From assembly GCA_018857735.1 (NCBI GenBank), contig JABMCL010000020.1, positions 135,001 through 199,000 on the forward strand: a stretch of DNA of 64,000 bases. The letters are read 5' to 3'. Positions 32,724 to 44,882 of the stretch are shown in pieces (the first letter of the stretch is position 1; every line of letters starts with the position of its first letter). This DNA comes from Alviniconcha marisindica. Its lineage: Eukaryota > Mollusca > Gastropoda > Provannidae. Below the pieces are notes generated by a model. The model saw only the letters and a list, made by a program, of their open reading frames with translations. It had not been told where the DNA came from and ran no database searches. The translations under genes and the position numbers were made by a program.

Positions 32724-35700
32724 CACACACACACACACACATTAATACCTGTCACACCAGTGTTGGATTCATGGATGTCAAGCAACATATTCAACAGAAG
32801 CAGACGGGCAATTACAAGAAATTAACAGACAAGTGCAGAACTTCCTGAAGTATAAATTGTATGTTTTTACTTTCTCCTGCTTGGAATATACTCGAGAACC
32901 AAGAAACACACTTTACCCTACTGTAAACCTGAATCAAATTAATACTGTTCTTTATGTAATAGTATACTGTTGCATTTAAAGCCCCACTGGCTTAGCTTCT
33001 GGTGCTGGATTTTCAGTGCAGCATACTTGCCATGAGCTACAGCCCCAGGGCATGTGCATTATATACAGTTTATATATATATATATATAGAGAGAGAGATA
33101 ATACAAAATATCCAAAGTAACGTTATTCTTTCTCTGTCTCACAGGCGGCTAGTGCATTCCGAAAGTTCCTTCCACTGTTTGACCGTATCTTGGTGGAGCG
33201 CAGCTTGCCCCAGTGCAAAACAAAGGGTGGCATCATGATCCCAGAAAAGGCACAGGGAAAAGTACAAGAAGCTACTGTTGTAGCTGTTGGTAGTGGTGTG
33301 AAGAATGAGGTGTGTGTTTGTACTAATTATAGTTGTGTAGTTATTATGATCCTTTTATCTGTTGAGCTGAATATTCTTCCTCCAAATATTTATTATTTAC
33401 ACACACAAGAAAATGTATATGCTCATTTTGCAGTATTTCTTAGAATTTTAGGTGTGTAACACTGTAAGTTGTAACTGTCACTAGTGTCAGGCAAGAAGAT
33501 GGTTCCATACTGATGGATGTTACTAACTAGTAAAGTAGTACTTACTATTGACTATTGTAACTTACTAAGTAAGTAGTACTACACCCACTACATGTTAATT
33601 GTTTTTCCACACTGTCTGGCAGTGGCAATGACATTAGGCTGAAATCATCTTTGTGCTGTCATTGTCAGTAACTAATAGTAATACTATGAACATGCCTACT
33701 TGGGCAGCAGAGCAAAACAAAGTAATGGTCCTCCACGGGATCACATTTTCTGACACATTTACACTTAGAGTTCATTTGGTTACAGTACACTGTCTTAAGC
33801 CCATTCTTAATTGGGCAAATATTTGTTCGCGAACCTAGTTGAAAGTATTCAGCAGAGCTAGTTGGTTCTTAATTGGGCAAACTTTTCTTCGTGAACCTAG
33901 TTGGAAGTATTCGTCAAAGCTGTATTTGGGGTCCAAAAAGCTTCGCTCAGCATGTTCTGGGAACATTCGCCCTATTCGACGATCATTGCCTCTGATAGGC
34001 TGAGAGCAGGCTGTGGATGAAGAAAAAATAAAAATGGATGATGGTGTCACTAGGTTCTTTACTCGCTTCGGAGGGAATTTATTTATTTGTAGACTTGTGG
34101 GAGGCGCAGCCTTGTCTCGGAGACCCAGAATGAGTGAATGAGATAGTAGTTAGTTGAATTACCCTGTGAGGGATGATGAAAGTATGTTGACTTGACTTTA
34201 GCCTACATTTTGATCATGCTGTCTGCTGCGTGTCTGCCGCAAGTTCGGGCCGAAGCTTGCATCTCGTTACGAGCCAGTTGAGAACAAAATAAAGTTTGGA
34301 CTGTCCGAACCATGTTCAGCGAACTAAAAGTTCAATTAAGAAACGAATCATAGTTCGTCGAACTGTCCAAAGTTATTTCTTGTTGCCAGACTCATTCCGA
34401 CTACGGTCCTCCAAAAATGCCTTTAAAGTTGGCAGTGTAAAATTCACTGTCACCACCTTCCATTGTGAAGCGATGCCGGGCAAAAGTCAAGGGAGTTAAC
34501 AACCCCACCTGAACCGCCAAATAGCAGTGGCATTGATGACTGGTTTCTTAGTTTCTTTCAACTTTTTGTTTCCCTTTGGTTTTCTTGTGAAGTGGCCAGT
34601 ATGAGGAACAATGAGTTAGGTTTTAACATTTGATTATGTTTTGCCTCATCATCACCTCTGTGGTTCGCTGGGTATTGAGTGTTAGCATTAAGAATTGATC
34701 GATCCTAAAAATTTACTTCTGGGGTCACACAGTACTACCCCTGATTTGTTTTCATGCATTTTTGATGTTGTTGTTGACTTTCTTATTTCAGTTATAATTA
34801 TGTTCATAATATTTTTTGTAAGGAAACGATATATATATGTATATATGTTATTATTACTATTAGTTTGAAATTTATAAATGATATGTTATTTGTTCCAGAA
34901 GGGTGAAGTGACCCCTGTCAGTGTTAAAGTGGGCGACAAGGTACTTCTGCCAGAGTATGGAGGAACAAAACTTGTTTTGGAAGAACAGGTTTGTACTAAA
35001 CCAATTAAAGGAAATAGCATGAGGTCCAAACATGTTTTGTTCAGCTGGGTAAAACTAGAAGAGAAGAAAACTAAAGCTACACTAGATTTGGATACAGATT
35101 TCAGCTTAACAGGACAACAAACTTCCTATAATTGCTAATTTGCATAGTCACTATCACCACTTCATCATAATAACTGGGTATGATAATAATATAGTAGAAT
35201 AATTTGCACAGTCAATAATATTGGGTGTGTTGAACTCGTCAGAAACTGAGGAAGAGCTTAAAAAGTCTGGTAAAATGGAAATGTTTTGCAGTGACTGAAA
35301 AGGAGGGGACTTTAAAATTCATGGACAAAATAATCAAAATTCAACAGGCATTTGATCAGTCTTTGGGGAACAAAAATAGAAGTTGGAAAGTATCGATCAC
35401 CTGACGAAAAGCAGTGAGTGTCAATCATAATAAAGTCAAATGTCCAGAATTTTCTAAATTAACCATCTAAAAAGAGCAAAAATTAAAAATCTGGTCCCAG
35501 TGTCTTGCATCCAATGGTTTTGGTCACTCTGTCTTAATACATCTGGCGATATTTTGCCTCAGCATGATCTAACTACATGAAGTAGGTTTTAAGTCCTTGT
35601 TACTTTTCATCCTAACATCAATATGGATAAAATAAGTCATAATCACTAGAAGTTTTGACCAAAACTTAGACTTTTGCAGTTTTGGGAGAGGATGGGTTGA

Positions 35701-37225
35701 TTATCTTCTCTCTTTTTTTCTCTCCCCACCCCCCTCCCCATCCTCCCAGATACAATGATAGTGCTGTGACAGCAGTTTGAAATAAATGATTTCTTTTTTT
35801 TTTGTTACCAACTTGAACAGTAAAGCTGGTTCAGGGATCAAAATATTTGGGGACATCCATGCCATTTGAGTGCACGAAGAGCTGTTTTACTTTCAAAGTA
35901 CCTTTTGAGTCTTGGGCACTAACTTAATCTGAAGTTAAAGTTCTCAGTCAGGGGTCGCACTCATTGCAAAATTTTGCATAAATCTTGCATTTTCCGGGTG
36001 CCGTACGCATTTTAGCCACATCGCTGCGTCACCGTACGCAAAATAACACCAATTAAACAAGTTATGCCTCACTGGTGGATGCCGCGTCACTCAACACTAG
36101 ATCTACTTGCAAACTCAGTGTCATCTCAGCCATTCAAATCCAGTCAGTGAAGGGCGGAATCTGTACAGCGAAATAAACACATAACTCCCCGTAAGCTACC
36201 GTAATTTTTGGACTATTAGGCAACAGTGAAACTTTTCCTAAAATCTTATGCATGTGCCTTATAGTCGGTAGCGCCCTGTTTGTGAATAAAATTCACATAC
36301 TTTTCCAAGAGAGAAAAAAACTTAATTTAAACCGAATTATAACGAACCCGTATAGATCTGGAAGAACATTGGTTCCCGTATCAGACTGGCCAGACATTTT
36401 GCCGAACTGATCAATGATATTTTCTGGTCAATCGACGGAGGACACGATCCCAGATATAGAATTTGGAACCAAGCAGTATGCCTACTTTGTCAGCGTGTAA
36501 TGTTATTAGAATTTACTCAAAGGTAGACTACGAAATCGAAAACAAAACATGCGTCGAAACCAAATACGGATGAGAGAAAATGGTGGCAGACTAGACTTCA
36601 ACTTCATCTCGTTACTAAATCCAGCGGTAGACGAGAACTGGGTTTGCCGACATCGTCTGCTGCAGTTCTTCCTTGAAAATGATGCCGTGTACGATGTTCC
36701 GATCTGTTCAAACCTTTTCTGTGACCGGCAAATTTACTGAACGTTAGCATATTTTTTGTGCATGGGTAGATCTTTTTACTATTTTTGTCTGCTCACGTTA
36801 TAGACCGTGAGCTACAATCAGGTTGCTTTATCATTTTGGCTTTGTAATGTGCGTTAATTGTAGGTTATACTGTACGCATTTTTCGTGCCATTGATGCAAA
36901 ATACGTAATGTTTCGCGTCGGTTGACACAAATCTCTAAAAAGGCAGCGCGACCCGTCAGTGTTTCCCTACAGCTACATTTTAAACTGTATTTGTTCCAAA
37001 AAGTGTTGGTTAAAGTCAGGAGTTTGATACATAAACTTAAATCCATAAAGTGGTAATTAACTCTGGTGATGTATCTATAAGACCATCTGACACAAAATGG
37101 TAACTTTTTAGGACATAATTTTAATTTGCTAGTCTACAGAAATGTTGCTTAATGGTTTTTCTCTTTGTTTTCAGGAATACTTCTTATTCAGAGACGGAGA
37201 CCTGCTTGGGAAATTTGAATCCTAA
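30287..37225 (+). CDS. hspe1: 10 kDa mitochondrial heat-shock protein (co-chaperonin HSP10/Cpn10)
   Basis: Caps the HSP60 ring in the mitochondrial matrix. Coding exons are 30287-30289, 33145-33309, 34899-34988 and 37175-37225, all joined at phase-0 consensus sites, giving 102 residues, the standard length. The protein begins MAASAFRKFLPLFDRILVER. The mobile loop that contacts HSP60 follows (...TKGGIMIPEKAQGK). The core keeps ATVVAVGSG, then PVSVKVGDKVLLPEYGGTK, and ends EYFLFRDGDLLGKFES. Exon 1 codes only the initiator Met because the donor (ATG/GTAAGA) follows the start directly. It is divergent from hspd1, with 0.58 kb between the hspd1 exon 1 donor and this ATG. No disruption is seen. Confidence 0.97.
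31385..31555. repeat. Degenerate short tandem repeat ('gcgataya-actaag' units)
   Basis: About nine imperfect copies of a 17-22 bp AT-rich unit (ctaagtgatatactaagcat, ctaagcgttagattgggcgata and similar) in hspe1 intron 1. Confidence 0.6.
32691..32741. repeat. (CA)n microsatellite
   Basis: A CA tract with one 'cc' interruption in hspe1 intron 1. Confidence 0.9.
33804..33927. repeat. 62-bp tandem duplication in hspe1 intron 2
   Basis: Two units begin 'ttcttaattgggcaaa' at 33804 and 33866 and continue through 'gaacctagttg(g/a)aagtattc', with a few substitutions. Confidence 0.8.
34380..34525 (-). mobile_element. SAP-like ORF repeat, copy 1 (5' part only)
   Basis: The reverse complement shares a leader (ggcggttcaggtggggttgt, then taactccc and acttttgccc), a start codon at 34463 (atggaaggtggtgac) and the coding block for FTLPTLKAFLE...SGNKK with copy 2 at 54270-54735. 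A small deletion puts the start out of frame, and similarity ends soon after the SGNKK block. It lies in hspe1 intron 2. Confidence 0.6.
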
Positions 37226-37468
37226 TTTGTGATGTGACGCTGAATTTGTGTGGAAGCTGAAATTTGAAAATGTGTGTGTGGAAGGACTGCATAGCGCAGA
37301 GCCATAAACTGGCAAATGCTAGAGACATGCTGTAGTGTTAAGATGGAACTTTTTGTTTGTGAATGCTACTCTTCAAAATGTTACCATTTTACTTATTGTT
37401 TCGTTTTTTAGTTTTCTGCATTGATAAGGACTGGAAATCATACCATTGTACACATGATGAATCATCTT

Positions 37469-37474
37469 AATAAA
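37469..37474 (+). terminator. hspe1: Poly(A) signal of hspe1
   Basis: Canonical AATAAA 244 bases after the hspe1 stop codon, followed by a T/G-rich stretch. Confidence 0.75.
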
Positions 37475-38284
37475 AGTTGTAAAAAAGGATAACAAAATGT
37501 GTCTTTCAATTGTTGGGGTGTGAGCATGCATGCAGGTTAGTCCAATTGAATACGCTTAAGTCAAACTTGCTGGGGAATTTCTTCTTTCTTTGAATTATTC
37601 ATTGTCAAACCTTGCAGAAAGTACTTCAACTTGAGCATTTTTTGTTTGTTTTTGTCCAGCTTTGCTTTGGAAACTGATAATAATAAATAATACATAAATT
37701 TTCAATAGCGCTATTCCCCACAGAGCGAGCTCAACGGCTTCTGATATTGATAATAATGGGTGGTTTCTTTCTGTATTAGTTGCTTGTGATGCAATCATTA
37801 GAGCAGTCAAGCTTCAATTTTATGGCTTCACAGGTTTCACTCGTGTTTTACTTTGCAAAAGCCACATTACCGATAAGGCAGTAATGGCATCTGTGATGCA
37901 TGTTTGCAAGTCTTGACTTCTGGCACTGGTAGAGCATTTTTGACTCGTGTGAAGTATAAGTGCACTTTCCCCATTTTTTTTTTATGGCACGCACAAAACA
38001 TGCGTGTAAATGCGATTTAGTATCTGTTATACACACTGTACTGTATTAATCGGAGATCACACCTCCGTGTGTGTGTGTATTTTCTGGTGCTATAATTGTG
38101 TGATTTGGTATCTTTGTATACACTCTATGGCATTAATCTGAGATCACTTGTGTCCGTGTATGTGTCTGCACACCCTTCCTCCGTGGAACAAAATAAATAA
38201 TGAAAAGAAAAAAAGCACGAATTTCTTCAAAATTAAACATTGCTTGTTAATACTGTGGATGGGAGAATTCTCTCCATTTAATAT
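37475..38284. other. Intergenic stretch, nothing recognised
   Basis: AT-rich sequence downstream of hspe1. Only short ORFs and a small (GT)n near 38070 are seen. A near-duplicate phrase ('ctgtattaatcggagatcac' and 'tggcattaatctgagatcac', about 85 bp apart) suggests a small tandem duplication at about 38030-38160. Confidence 0.5.
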
Positions 38285-38290
38285 TGGCAG

Positions 38291-38372
38291 CGTGGGAATA
38301 GCTCAGTGGTTAGAGCACCAGATTCGTGATCGAAAGGTCCCGAGTTGGAGTCCCAGCATGAGCGGCTTTTTT
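38291..38372 (+). mobile_element. tRNA-like SINE head
   Basis: Contains an RNA polymerase III A box (tagctcagtggttagagc) and a B-box region (ggtcccgagttggagtccc) at tRNA spacing, with an anticodon-arm-like middle (accagattcgtgatcgaaag). The body after the head is truncated at a (GC)/(CA) repeat. The B box departs from GGTTCGAATCC, so a functional tRNA is unlikely. Confidence 0.65.
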
Positions 38373-38417
38373 TTCCCCGAGTCAATTCTTGTTGATTTCT
38401 GAGTGTGTTCACGGCGG

Positions 38418-38433
38418 CTCACACACGCGCGCG

Positions 38434-38482
<49 letters not shown>
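38418..38482. repeat. (CG)n(CA)n compound microsatellite
   Basis: Alternating CG then CA dinucleotides, a sequence type prone to Z-DNA. Confidence 0.9.
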
Positions 38483-38487
<5 letters not shown>

Positions 38488-39302
38488 CCGACTGACAGAC
38501 TCTGACGTATGCTCACCCTCGCACAAAGCACGGATAAACACACTGATGTGCGCAGGCATGTGCACACACACAAACTCAGATGTACTTCCTATACGTGCAT
38601 AGACACGGAATCGTCGGTTTTAATAAGATTTGTGTGTACATATGGGTTCCTGTGCGAGCGCGTGTTTGTGCCGGTATACACCACCGTCCTGTTTGGGGCC
38701 ACCTAAGACGAGCTGTGACTATTCTGATGATCTTGTGGCAACTTTTTCTAGCGGCCCTTTTGCCGCCAGTGAAATTTACGATCGAACTGTCAGGACTTCC
38801 TGTCGGGCCATCTATGTAGATCTAGTTAGAGAAAACGGCACATCATTCTTCAAATGGAATGCTTCAGCCATCTGCTGCTCAGGCTTAGGTTGTAATGTTC
38901 GTTGTCAGCCGCGAGGTCCACGGTTAAGCACCAGACAATGCCGACACTGCAAACGGGCAATAGTTAATGGCAACACCAGCTGCATCCACCGAATGTAATG
39001 TAAAAGAGTATTTGCAAGGCGCATACACCTAACGTGCGCCCGAAGTGCACAATAAAAAAACAATAAGGTCAACAGAATATAAGCACAACCTCAGTAGAGC
39101 TCAACGAACCCTACTAATTACAAAAACACACTACAACGCTTCATTCAGTAGCCATCTCCGAGCATCACTAACAACACACACACTGACACACGAAACCACT
39201 GAATGGCACACAAGTGCACGTACACAGACAAGGCATTCAGAGCAGAGGACGGAGAAAAGATGGGGTTTGAGGGCAGATTTAAATGATGCTGTGGAAGGGG
39301 GA

Positions 39303-39791
39303 GCGGGGATAACTCCGTGGTTAGAGCGCCGGACTCGTGATCAAAAGGTCGTGGGTTCGAATCCCTGCGGCGGGAGAATTTTCTTCTCCACTGAAGGTCA
39401 ACTTTCTGTGCTGACTCTTCGGTATCCGTTCCACCCCCGTGTTACCGCAGTAGCACGTGAAATACCCCGGTCATTCTACCAAAAGTGCGGGTGGCAGGTT
39501 ACAGCTAAATACGCATGCACCTTGCGTATCAGTGTGGCCGGCTTTGCATGAAATGACATGGTTGTATGGTGTACACAGAACGCGCCGAGATGACAGCACT
39601 GAGTTTCATGTGGCACCAGCGGCCACGCCAGCCTTGTCAGTAAGTACACCACTTCCGTGGATAGTCAGTCAAAAACGCGCTATAAGCTATTCACTCAGTC
39701 ATGTCAGGTAGAATCACATGCGAGCGCAGTGAGTCTGCTCGAGCCGGACCGGAGAATAGCGCTATATAAAAGCGGTCAACAACAACAACAA
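39303..39791 (+). mobile_element. Full-length-looking tRNA-derived SINE (~490 bp)
   Basis: The head has an A box (ataactccgtggttagagcg) and a consensus B box (ggtcgtgggttcgaatccc). The body runs through 'gagaattttcttctcc', 'ggtatccgttccac', 'taccgcagtagcacgt', 'taccaaaagtgcgggtggca' and 'atggttgtatggtgtacaca'. The 3' end 'gctatataaaagcggtcaac' is followed by a (CAA)n tail. A reverse-orientation copy with the same order lies at 52019-52511, and a 3' fragment at 58699-58790. The open frames across it are not genes. Confidence 0.85.
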
Positions 39792-40263
39792 GAGGAGAGT
39801 GTAGAATTGTGTGAGTCAAGTTAGAAGTACGAGACGATAACTGGACAGACGAATGTGTCCAACGTCTCGTCAGTGTAGCCTAACGCCATCGCAAGCTGTG
39901 TCAAACTGAATAATCAACGATTTAACACACCGCGGGGCAGCGGAACCGGCGACCGGCAAAAGCGATTGTAAGGCGGTATCATGTAGTTATTGTAGAGTTA
40001 ATTAGGCCCTTCGTGACGATGCATCCGTAATAATCCTCATGTTGTTTCGGAATCAGACCGTTGGAAAAGTTGTGAATAAAAGCAATGGCGGCTTTCTAGA
40101 TCTATCATCACCATTTCTGAGGTGCCGCGTAGGGCTATGGTAGGCCCATAAACCTACTTCATCAAACTAGTACAAAAGACTAATACTGATGTTTTTGATG
40201 GCATTAACAGCCCAGGTATATTTCCCCCTCGGCTAGATGAGACGTATAAACTATGACACGGCG

Positions 40264-40298
<35 letters not shown>
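40264..40298. repeat. (CA)n microsatellite
   Basis: A pure CA tract upstream of pym1; more CA-rich sequence lies at 40511-40550. Confidence 0.9.
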
Positions 40299-40299
<1 letters not shown>

Positions 40300-40729
40300 A
40301 CACTGACACTGCATTCAGTCACCGCAGCAGTCAACTGAAATCTAAGAACAAGTTGGTGGCGGAGAAATAGTTTGCTAGCAGTAGTTTTAAACACTGAGAT
40401 GGGTCTTCAGCCGGGCGGTTCGGTTTAAATCAGTGCAGTACTGAGTTGACGTGACTGTGGAAGCAGAGCCGCCTCGGCCGAATTCCGAGCCAGACTCTAG
40501 AAGGACTGAGCAACACACACACACACGCACACGCACACGCACACACACACAGAGGCACACACTCAGTTATGGTGAAAAGACTGACACTGAGAAGCGATGC
40601 TCGTCCGAAGTGACATGACAACATGTGAAACTGACTGTCCGGCTCCGTTTCCGCCAACACCCTTCAAAGCTTGATAGTATCACACTGAGTCCGCCACTCC
40701 GTCTTACTCTTTACTGTTGAAGTTTTAAT

Positions 40730-40732
<3 letters not shown>

Positions 40733-40783
<51 letters not shown>
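40733..40783. repeat. (CT)n microsatellite
   Basis: A pure CT tract of about 50 bp, roughly 0.8 kb upstream of the pym1 start. Confidence 0.95.
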
Positions 40784-40785
<2 letters not shown>

Positions 40786-41208
40786 GTGCGTGCTCTGTGG
40801 TGTTGCTACTGACTTGACTGATACATGTATGCGTGCGCTAAAACATTAGTCACACCGTTGCCGTCACTACGGTCAGTTCCGGACTCGTCACCGGCAGTTG
40901 TCACTACCGGCTGAGTCGGCAAAGACTCTGGAGTGCCTTTTGTAAAATAAGTGAGCAAACATGGTGCTTAACGTCCCGGCACAGAAACCATTAAAAAAAA
41001 GAGGCTTATCTAGTTAGGGATGGGTATTTTTTGTAAAAGTTCTGATGGGTAGGCGGCATATGATCCGCCTGAGCTACCGCCGGGGCCGGAACTGGATTGC
41101 CCAAAGCCTGAGTTAATTTTCCCCTAGTCCACGCTCTCAGTCATGCCTGCACTCACACACTGACAAAAACGGCTTTGACTGAACTGGGAGAGAACCAATG
41201 GAGAACTG

Positions 41209-41406
41209 ATGTATTCAGTTGTTGCTGTTGCTTCGTTGTCAGCAGTTGTACCAGCTGTTCAAAGCCAAATGAGGCCACCGCCGGGCGGCGCCAGCGGCCC
41301 CACTGACTGGCCGCCGGGGCCGCACTCCGGAACCGTCAGTCCCGGCGACTATGATTTTCTGGATCTGAATCATTACGCTGCAGGTGTATCCAGTATACTG
41401 GTATGA
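41209..41406 (+). other. GC-rich Pro/Gly ORF of unknown status upstream of pym1
   Basis: An island of raised GC (about 41270-41350) sits inside a 65-codon frame: MYSVVAVASLSAVVPAVQSQ, MRPPPGGASGPTDWPPGPHS, then GTVSPGDYDFLDLNHYAAG. A plausible splice donor (GCTGCAG/GTGTATCC) occurs near its end. The sequence could be an exon of an unidentified plus-strand gene, part of the pym1 CpG-rich promoter, or chance. I do not recognise a family and assign no function. Confidence 0.25.
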
Positions 41407-41580
41407 GGTTCATCGGATTCGAGTTCATGTGGCTAAGCGTAAAAACACAATCTAAATTCTGTAACATTGTAGGAATTTTTTTTTACACAAAGTTTAATCA
41501 CTGACCATCATCGAGCGCCTCTGGCATGAAAGGGGCAAAAACGCGCTTGTCTTCGAAGAGAGTTGCTTCCCCTAATCAGC

Positions 41581-44500
41581 ATGGCCGCACAGGTAGAGCG
41601 AGAAGGCGTTGTGCGCGACGAAAAGACAGGTTGATCTCTAACTTTTAGAGTAATCGCCACTGTTAAGTGCTTCTTTCCTAATTCATTTGTGTGTTGGTAC
41701 CATAGTTATTGGAGTGATCTTTAACGAAGTTTGGAGACGATCTGTAATGCATTTTGGGAAACATTCCGGCTTTCAGTTTCACCCTAATCCAAATGTCATG
41801 TAAAGATACAAAAATAGTTTTAAATTTTTGAACAGAGAAGCCACTTCAAAAGCCAAAGCAACCAGCGCAAAAAACTCCACCGTTGAACCAACAACGTTCC
41901 CCGTGGTTTTGTTTGTACACAGAACAAAGAGTGTGACTATTTCACAGATTCAGGCACCCGGAAAAAGTGGCATGTTTATAAATATGGAAGTTCATTCTTC
42001 ATCTTGCATTATCATGAGTAGCCACAATCATTTGATTTTTTCCGCTACTATTGTGCGTTATTTGTGTGTTTTCATTCTACCAGCCATTTGGTCTTCTCTT
42101 TTTGAAATGTGAACATGAGGCACTTAACTTGCTAGGTGTGCAACGATCGTTCATGAATACTTTTATGCATGCTATGCATGCGCAGGTGAGACATGCAGTT
42201 GAATTGTTGAAAGTTAAGCTTGAAGTTGAACTTGAAGAGTCTGCATAAGTGCTGACTCAGAAGAACTGAAAAACGGTTCTTCACCCTGTCTTAACCAGGA
42301 CTAGGTGAACCCACAGTAACTATTTTCAATAGATTACCAGTGCAGCATGCTAACCACTGAGCTACAGCCAGTGTACTTAGTTGTAAATGTTGACTATTTA
42401 TGTCTAGTGTAACTGTGAGTGGCACTCTGATGACACTAGGCTGGCCATTTTTTCAACACAAATACAGGGGGAACAATGCTGGTGAAATTTTGTAAGTTCC
42501 AGCATCATGACCATGGCTCCATAACCACTGATACCAACCAAAGACCAGTCTTCTACTTCTAGTTCTGTCCCTGAATGAGAAGATTCCATCATGCCCACTC
42601 TCTCTCATGTATACCCAATACCCTCCTGCTGTATACATGTACAGACTACAGGAAATTGTCCTTTTTTCCCAACATTATCATGGAATGGATTAGAATGACC
42701 TCATTGAGTATACGTCTTCTGGACCCACCCTTGAGTTGTTCACAGGTCAAATCATGTTTATGAAAATCGTTACCTTCAGATTAGGAGTAGGACCCATCCC
42801 CACCAGTAAGTACTGTTGATGATGGCTAGGGCTGTGCTGGTTGGGGTTCACCCCCAGTGACCAACATGATAGTCAAATTGGCCTAGTCAGAGACATGAAA
42901 AACTGATGGCACACTCAAAACTCAATGTTTATATGTACATGTGTGTGTGTGTGTGTGTGTTATTTCCTTACTGCTGCACAAACAGTGACAATCTTCAATA
43001 TGATGAAGCAGGTTGCTTTACACATTTAGAAGAGAAAGTTGTCAGTTGTTCAGTGTAAACCCCATGTCATTCTGTTACTGTCAGAGCAGTTTTCCCTACT
43101 AGTGTGTCACCAAATTCTGAGCAATAGATCGTATAATATGTGCAGTTAACCAGTCAGCATGACTGGTCTCACTTTGGACAGTAATTATAGGTCTTCAGAA
43201 GACTTCAGAAAAAGGGGTAAAGCATAATTTTATCACATGTATAATTTTGTGTGTGCATCAGTGTGTGTATACACTTTGATATTCTTGAGTAATATGTTTC
43301 ACTAATCCACTAATAAAATATTTTTGTAGGAGAGCTCATCATTCCAGCAAGTCAACGACCAGATGGAACCTGGCGCAAAGCAAGGAGAGTCAGAGATGGC
43401 TATGTTCCCCAAGAAGAAGTGCCAGTGTAAGCAGATCAAGATATTTATTTACATTACACTTTACAGTAAACTATTGCAGTTACAGTTGTAGGCACCTGTT
43501 GGAGGCCTAGCAGCCTGTATGCCCCATCATTGGTTTAATGATCTGTTTTTAGGTCTGCTTAAACATGCTTTAGAGAAGTGTGTTTTTTTAGCAGATTGTT
43601 CATCACTGTCATACTTGAAATAAATAACTGATATACATGTATACTGGGTCAGTTGACACAGGCTGAATCATAACATTAATAATGTCTGAAACAGTTTGAT
43701 GCTAAGATCAGTTTTGGTTTATTATAATTACTTTGTATTCATTTAATGTTTTTACATTTGTATACTTTACATGCATTATTATAACTTATAAGTTATATAA
43801 GCATTTTGATAACATGCTGGTGCCATAACATTTACTTTGGTTCATAGTTTTTTTATAATTTATAGTTCTCGTATATATAATATACATATTACCAGGTGGT
43901 ACAATTGTATATCACCAACAGTAAGACTTTTAGCAGTATCTTGAAATTCAACATGTTGTTAGAATGTTACTATGTTAGCAATTCATCACCACACAATACG
44001 TTTTTATTACCATTCATACTCATAGCTGGACAATTTATTTTGAAATACTAATGTGGCAGTTAAGTGGGTGCGTATCTATGCACATAATCAGTGTGATTGT
44101 CTTTGTGCATGTGGCCATCCACCAACATGCACACTCACTTGCATACATGTGCACAAACACATGTGCATTCACACATGCCTGCATGCACATGCATGTGTGC
44201 GCACAAGCTTACACACATACACGTGTAACCCCACAAAAAAATGCCATTTGTCTCAAAGACATATGGTGTTTTCATCTTTTTGCTAATCATGATATTATTT
44301 CTACCCATACTAGAAGCATGGTAATATTGTACTGGGTTTAACTTTGTTTTGTTGATTACATTAGACCGTTATGATAAAGTGTCTCCTTTCAACAGATTTG
44401 AAAGCAAAGGTACACAGTGGCTAAAAAGTCGACCAACACACCCCATTGGCTTGGCCCCGGAGGATGTTGCAAAGATGGAGCTGGCCAAAAAAGCAGCCTC

Positions 44501-44882
44501 AGATCCAGCCCCGGCACCACAAGTCCATGTGTCCAAAGCTGCCAAGAAAAACGCCAAGAGGAAAGAGAAGAAGAAACAGGAGCAGGTTGGAGGCGGTGCT
44601 CCGCAGACCTCTCATTCTCAGGTCACCAAAGCCATGGAGCAGGTCAGCATATCCAGGCCTGCTGATTCGGCAGGTGGCCAGGACAATTCAGAGGCCAAAC
44701 CAGAGTTGGCCAAAAAGCTTAAGAATCTGAAGAAAAAGCTAAAGCAGATTGAAGACCTGGAGAACAAAATCAAATCTGGGGAACTGAAAAATCCTGAGAA
44801 GGATCAGCTGGAAAAAGTGTCCAAGAAGCAGGCAGTTATGGATGAGATTGAGGACATTGAGCTGGAGCTGGAAGAGTCATGA
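41581..44882 (+). CDS. pym1: Partner of Y14 and Mago (PYM/WIBG), exon junction complex disassembly factor
   Basis: Cytoplasmic, ribosome-associated protein that removes exon junction complexes from mRNA by binding Mago-Y14. Three coding exons (41581-41629, 43330-43426, 44396-44882) join in frame to 210 residues, near the ~204 of the human protein. The N-terminus [20 protein letters not shown] leads into the Mago-binding motif [20 protein letters not shown], then [10 protein letters not shown] (residues about 21-50), which is the diagnostic part of the family. A basic segment follows ([17 protein letters not shown], about 104-120). A charged coiled coil to the C-terminus ([20 protein letters not shown] ... 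[10 protein letters not shown]) corresponds to the 40S-binding region. The start is the first ATG of the exon whose donor keeps the Mago motif in frame. No defect is seen. Confidence 0.95.
42310..42375 (-). mobile_element. Possible tRNA-SINE head remnant
   Basis: The reverse complement contains an A-box-like 'tagctcagtggttagcatgc'. The B box is not recognisable. It sits immediately before a LINE fragment in pym1 intron 1. Confidence 0.35.
42460..42900 (+). mobile_element. LINE 3' fragment, second copy of the 18540-18910 family
   Basis: Colinear with the 3' part of the LINE at 17390-18960 through blocks such as 'catggctccata(g/a)ccactga', 'tacccagt/atacccaa', 'gactacaggaaatt', 'tttttcccaac', 'gatgatggctaggg' and 'ggttggggttcacccccagt'. 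It is non-coding as it stands, lying in pym1 intron 1. Both copies are similarly decayed. Confidence 0.75.

Noticed and set aside
38290..38372. A functional tRNA gene
   Set aside because: A and B boxes are present, but the B box is off consensus, the arms do not pair fully, and the same head recurs attached to a SINE body.
38630..38998. Cys-rich 122-codon ORF as a secreted protein
   Set aside because: No signal peptide, no regular Cys spacing and no splice context; it lies in repeat-rich intergenic DNA.
39045..39551. 168-codon ORF
   Set aside because: Runs through the tRNA head and body of a SINE; not protein coding.
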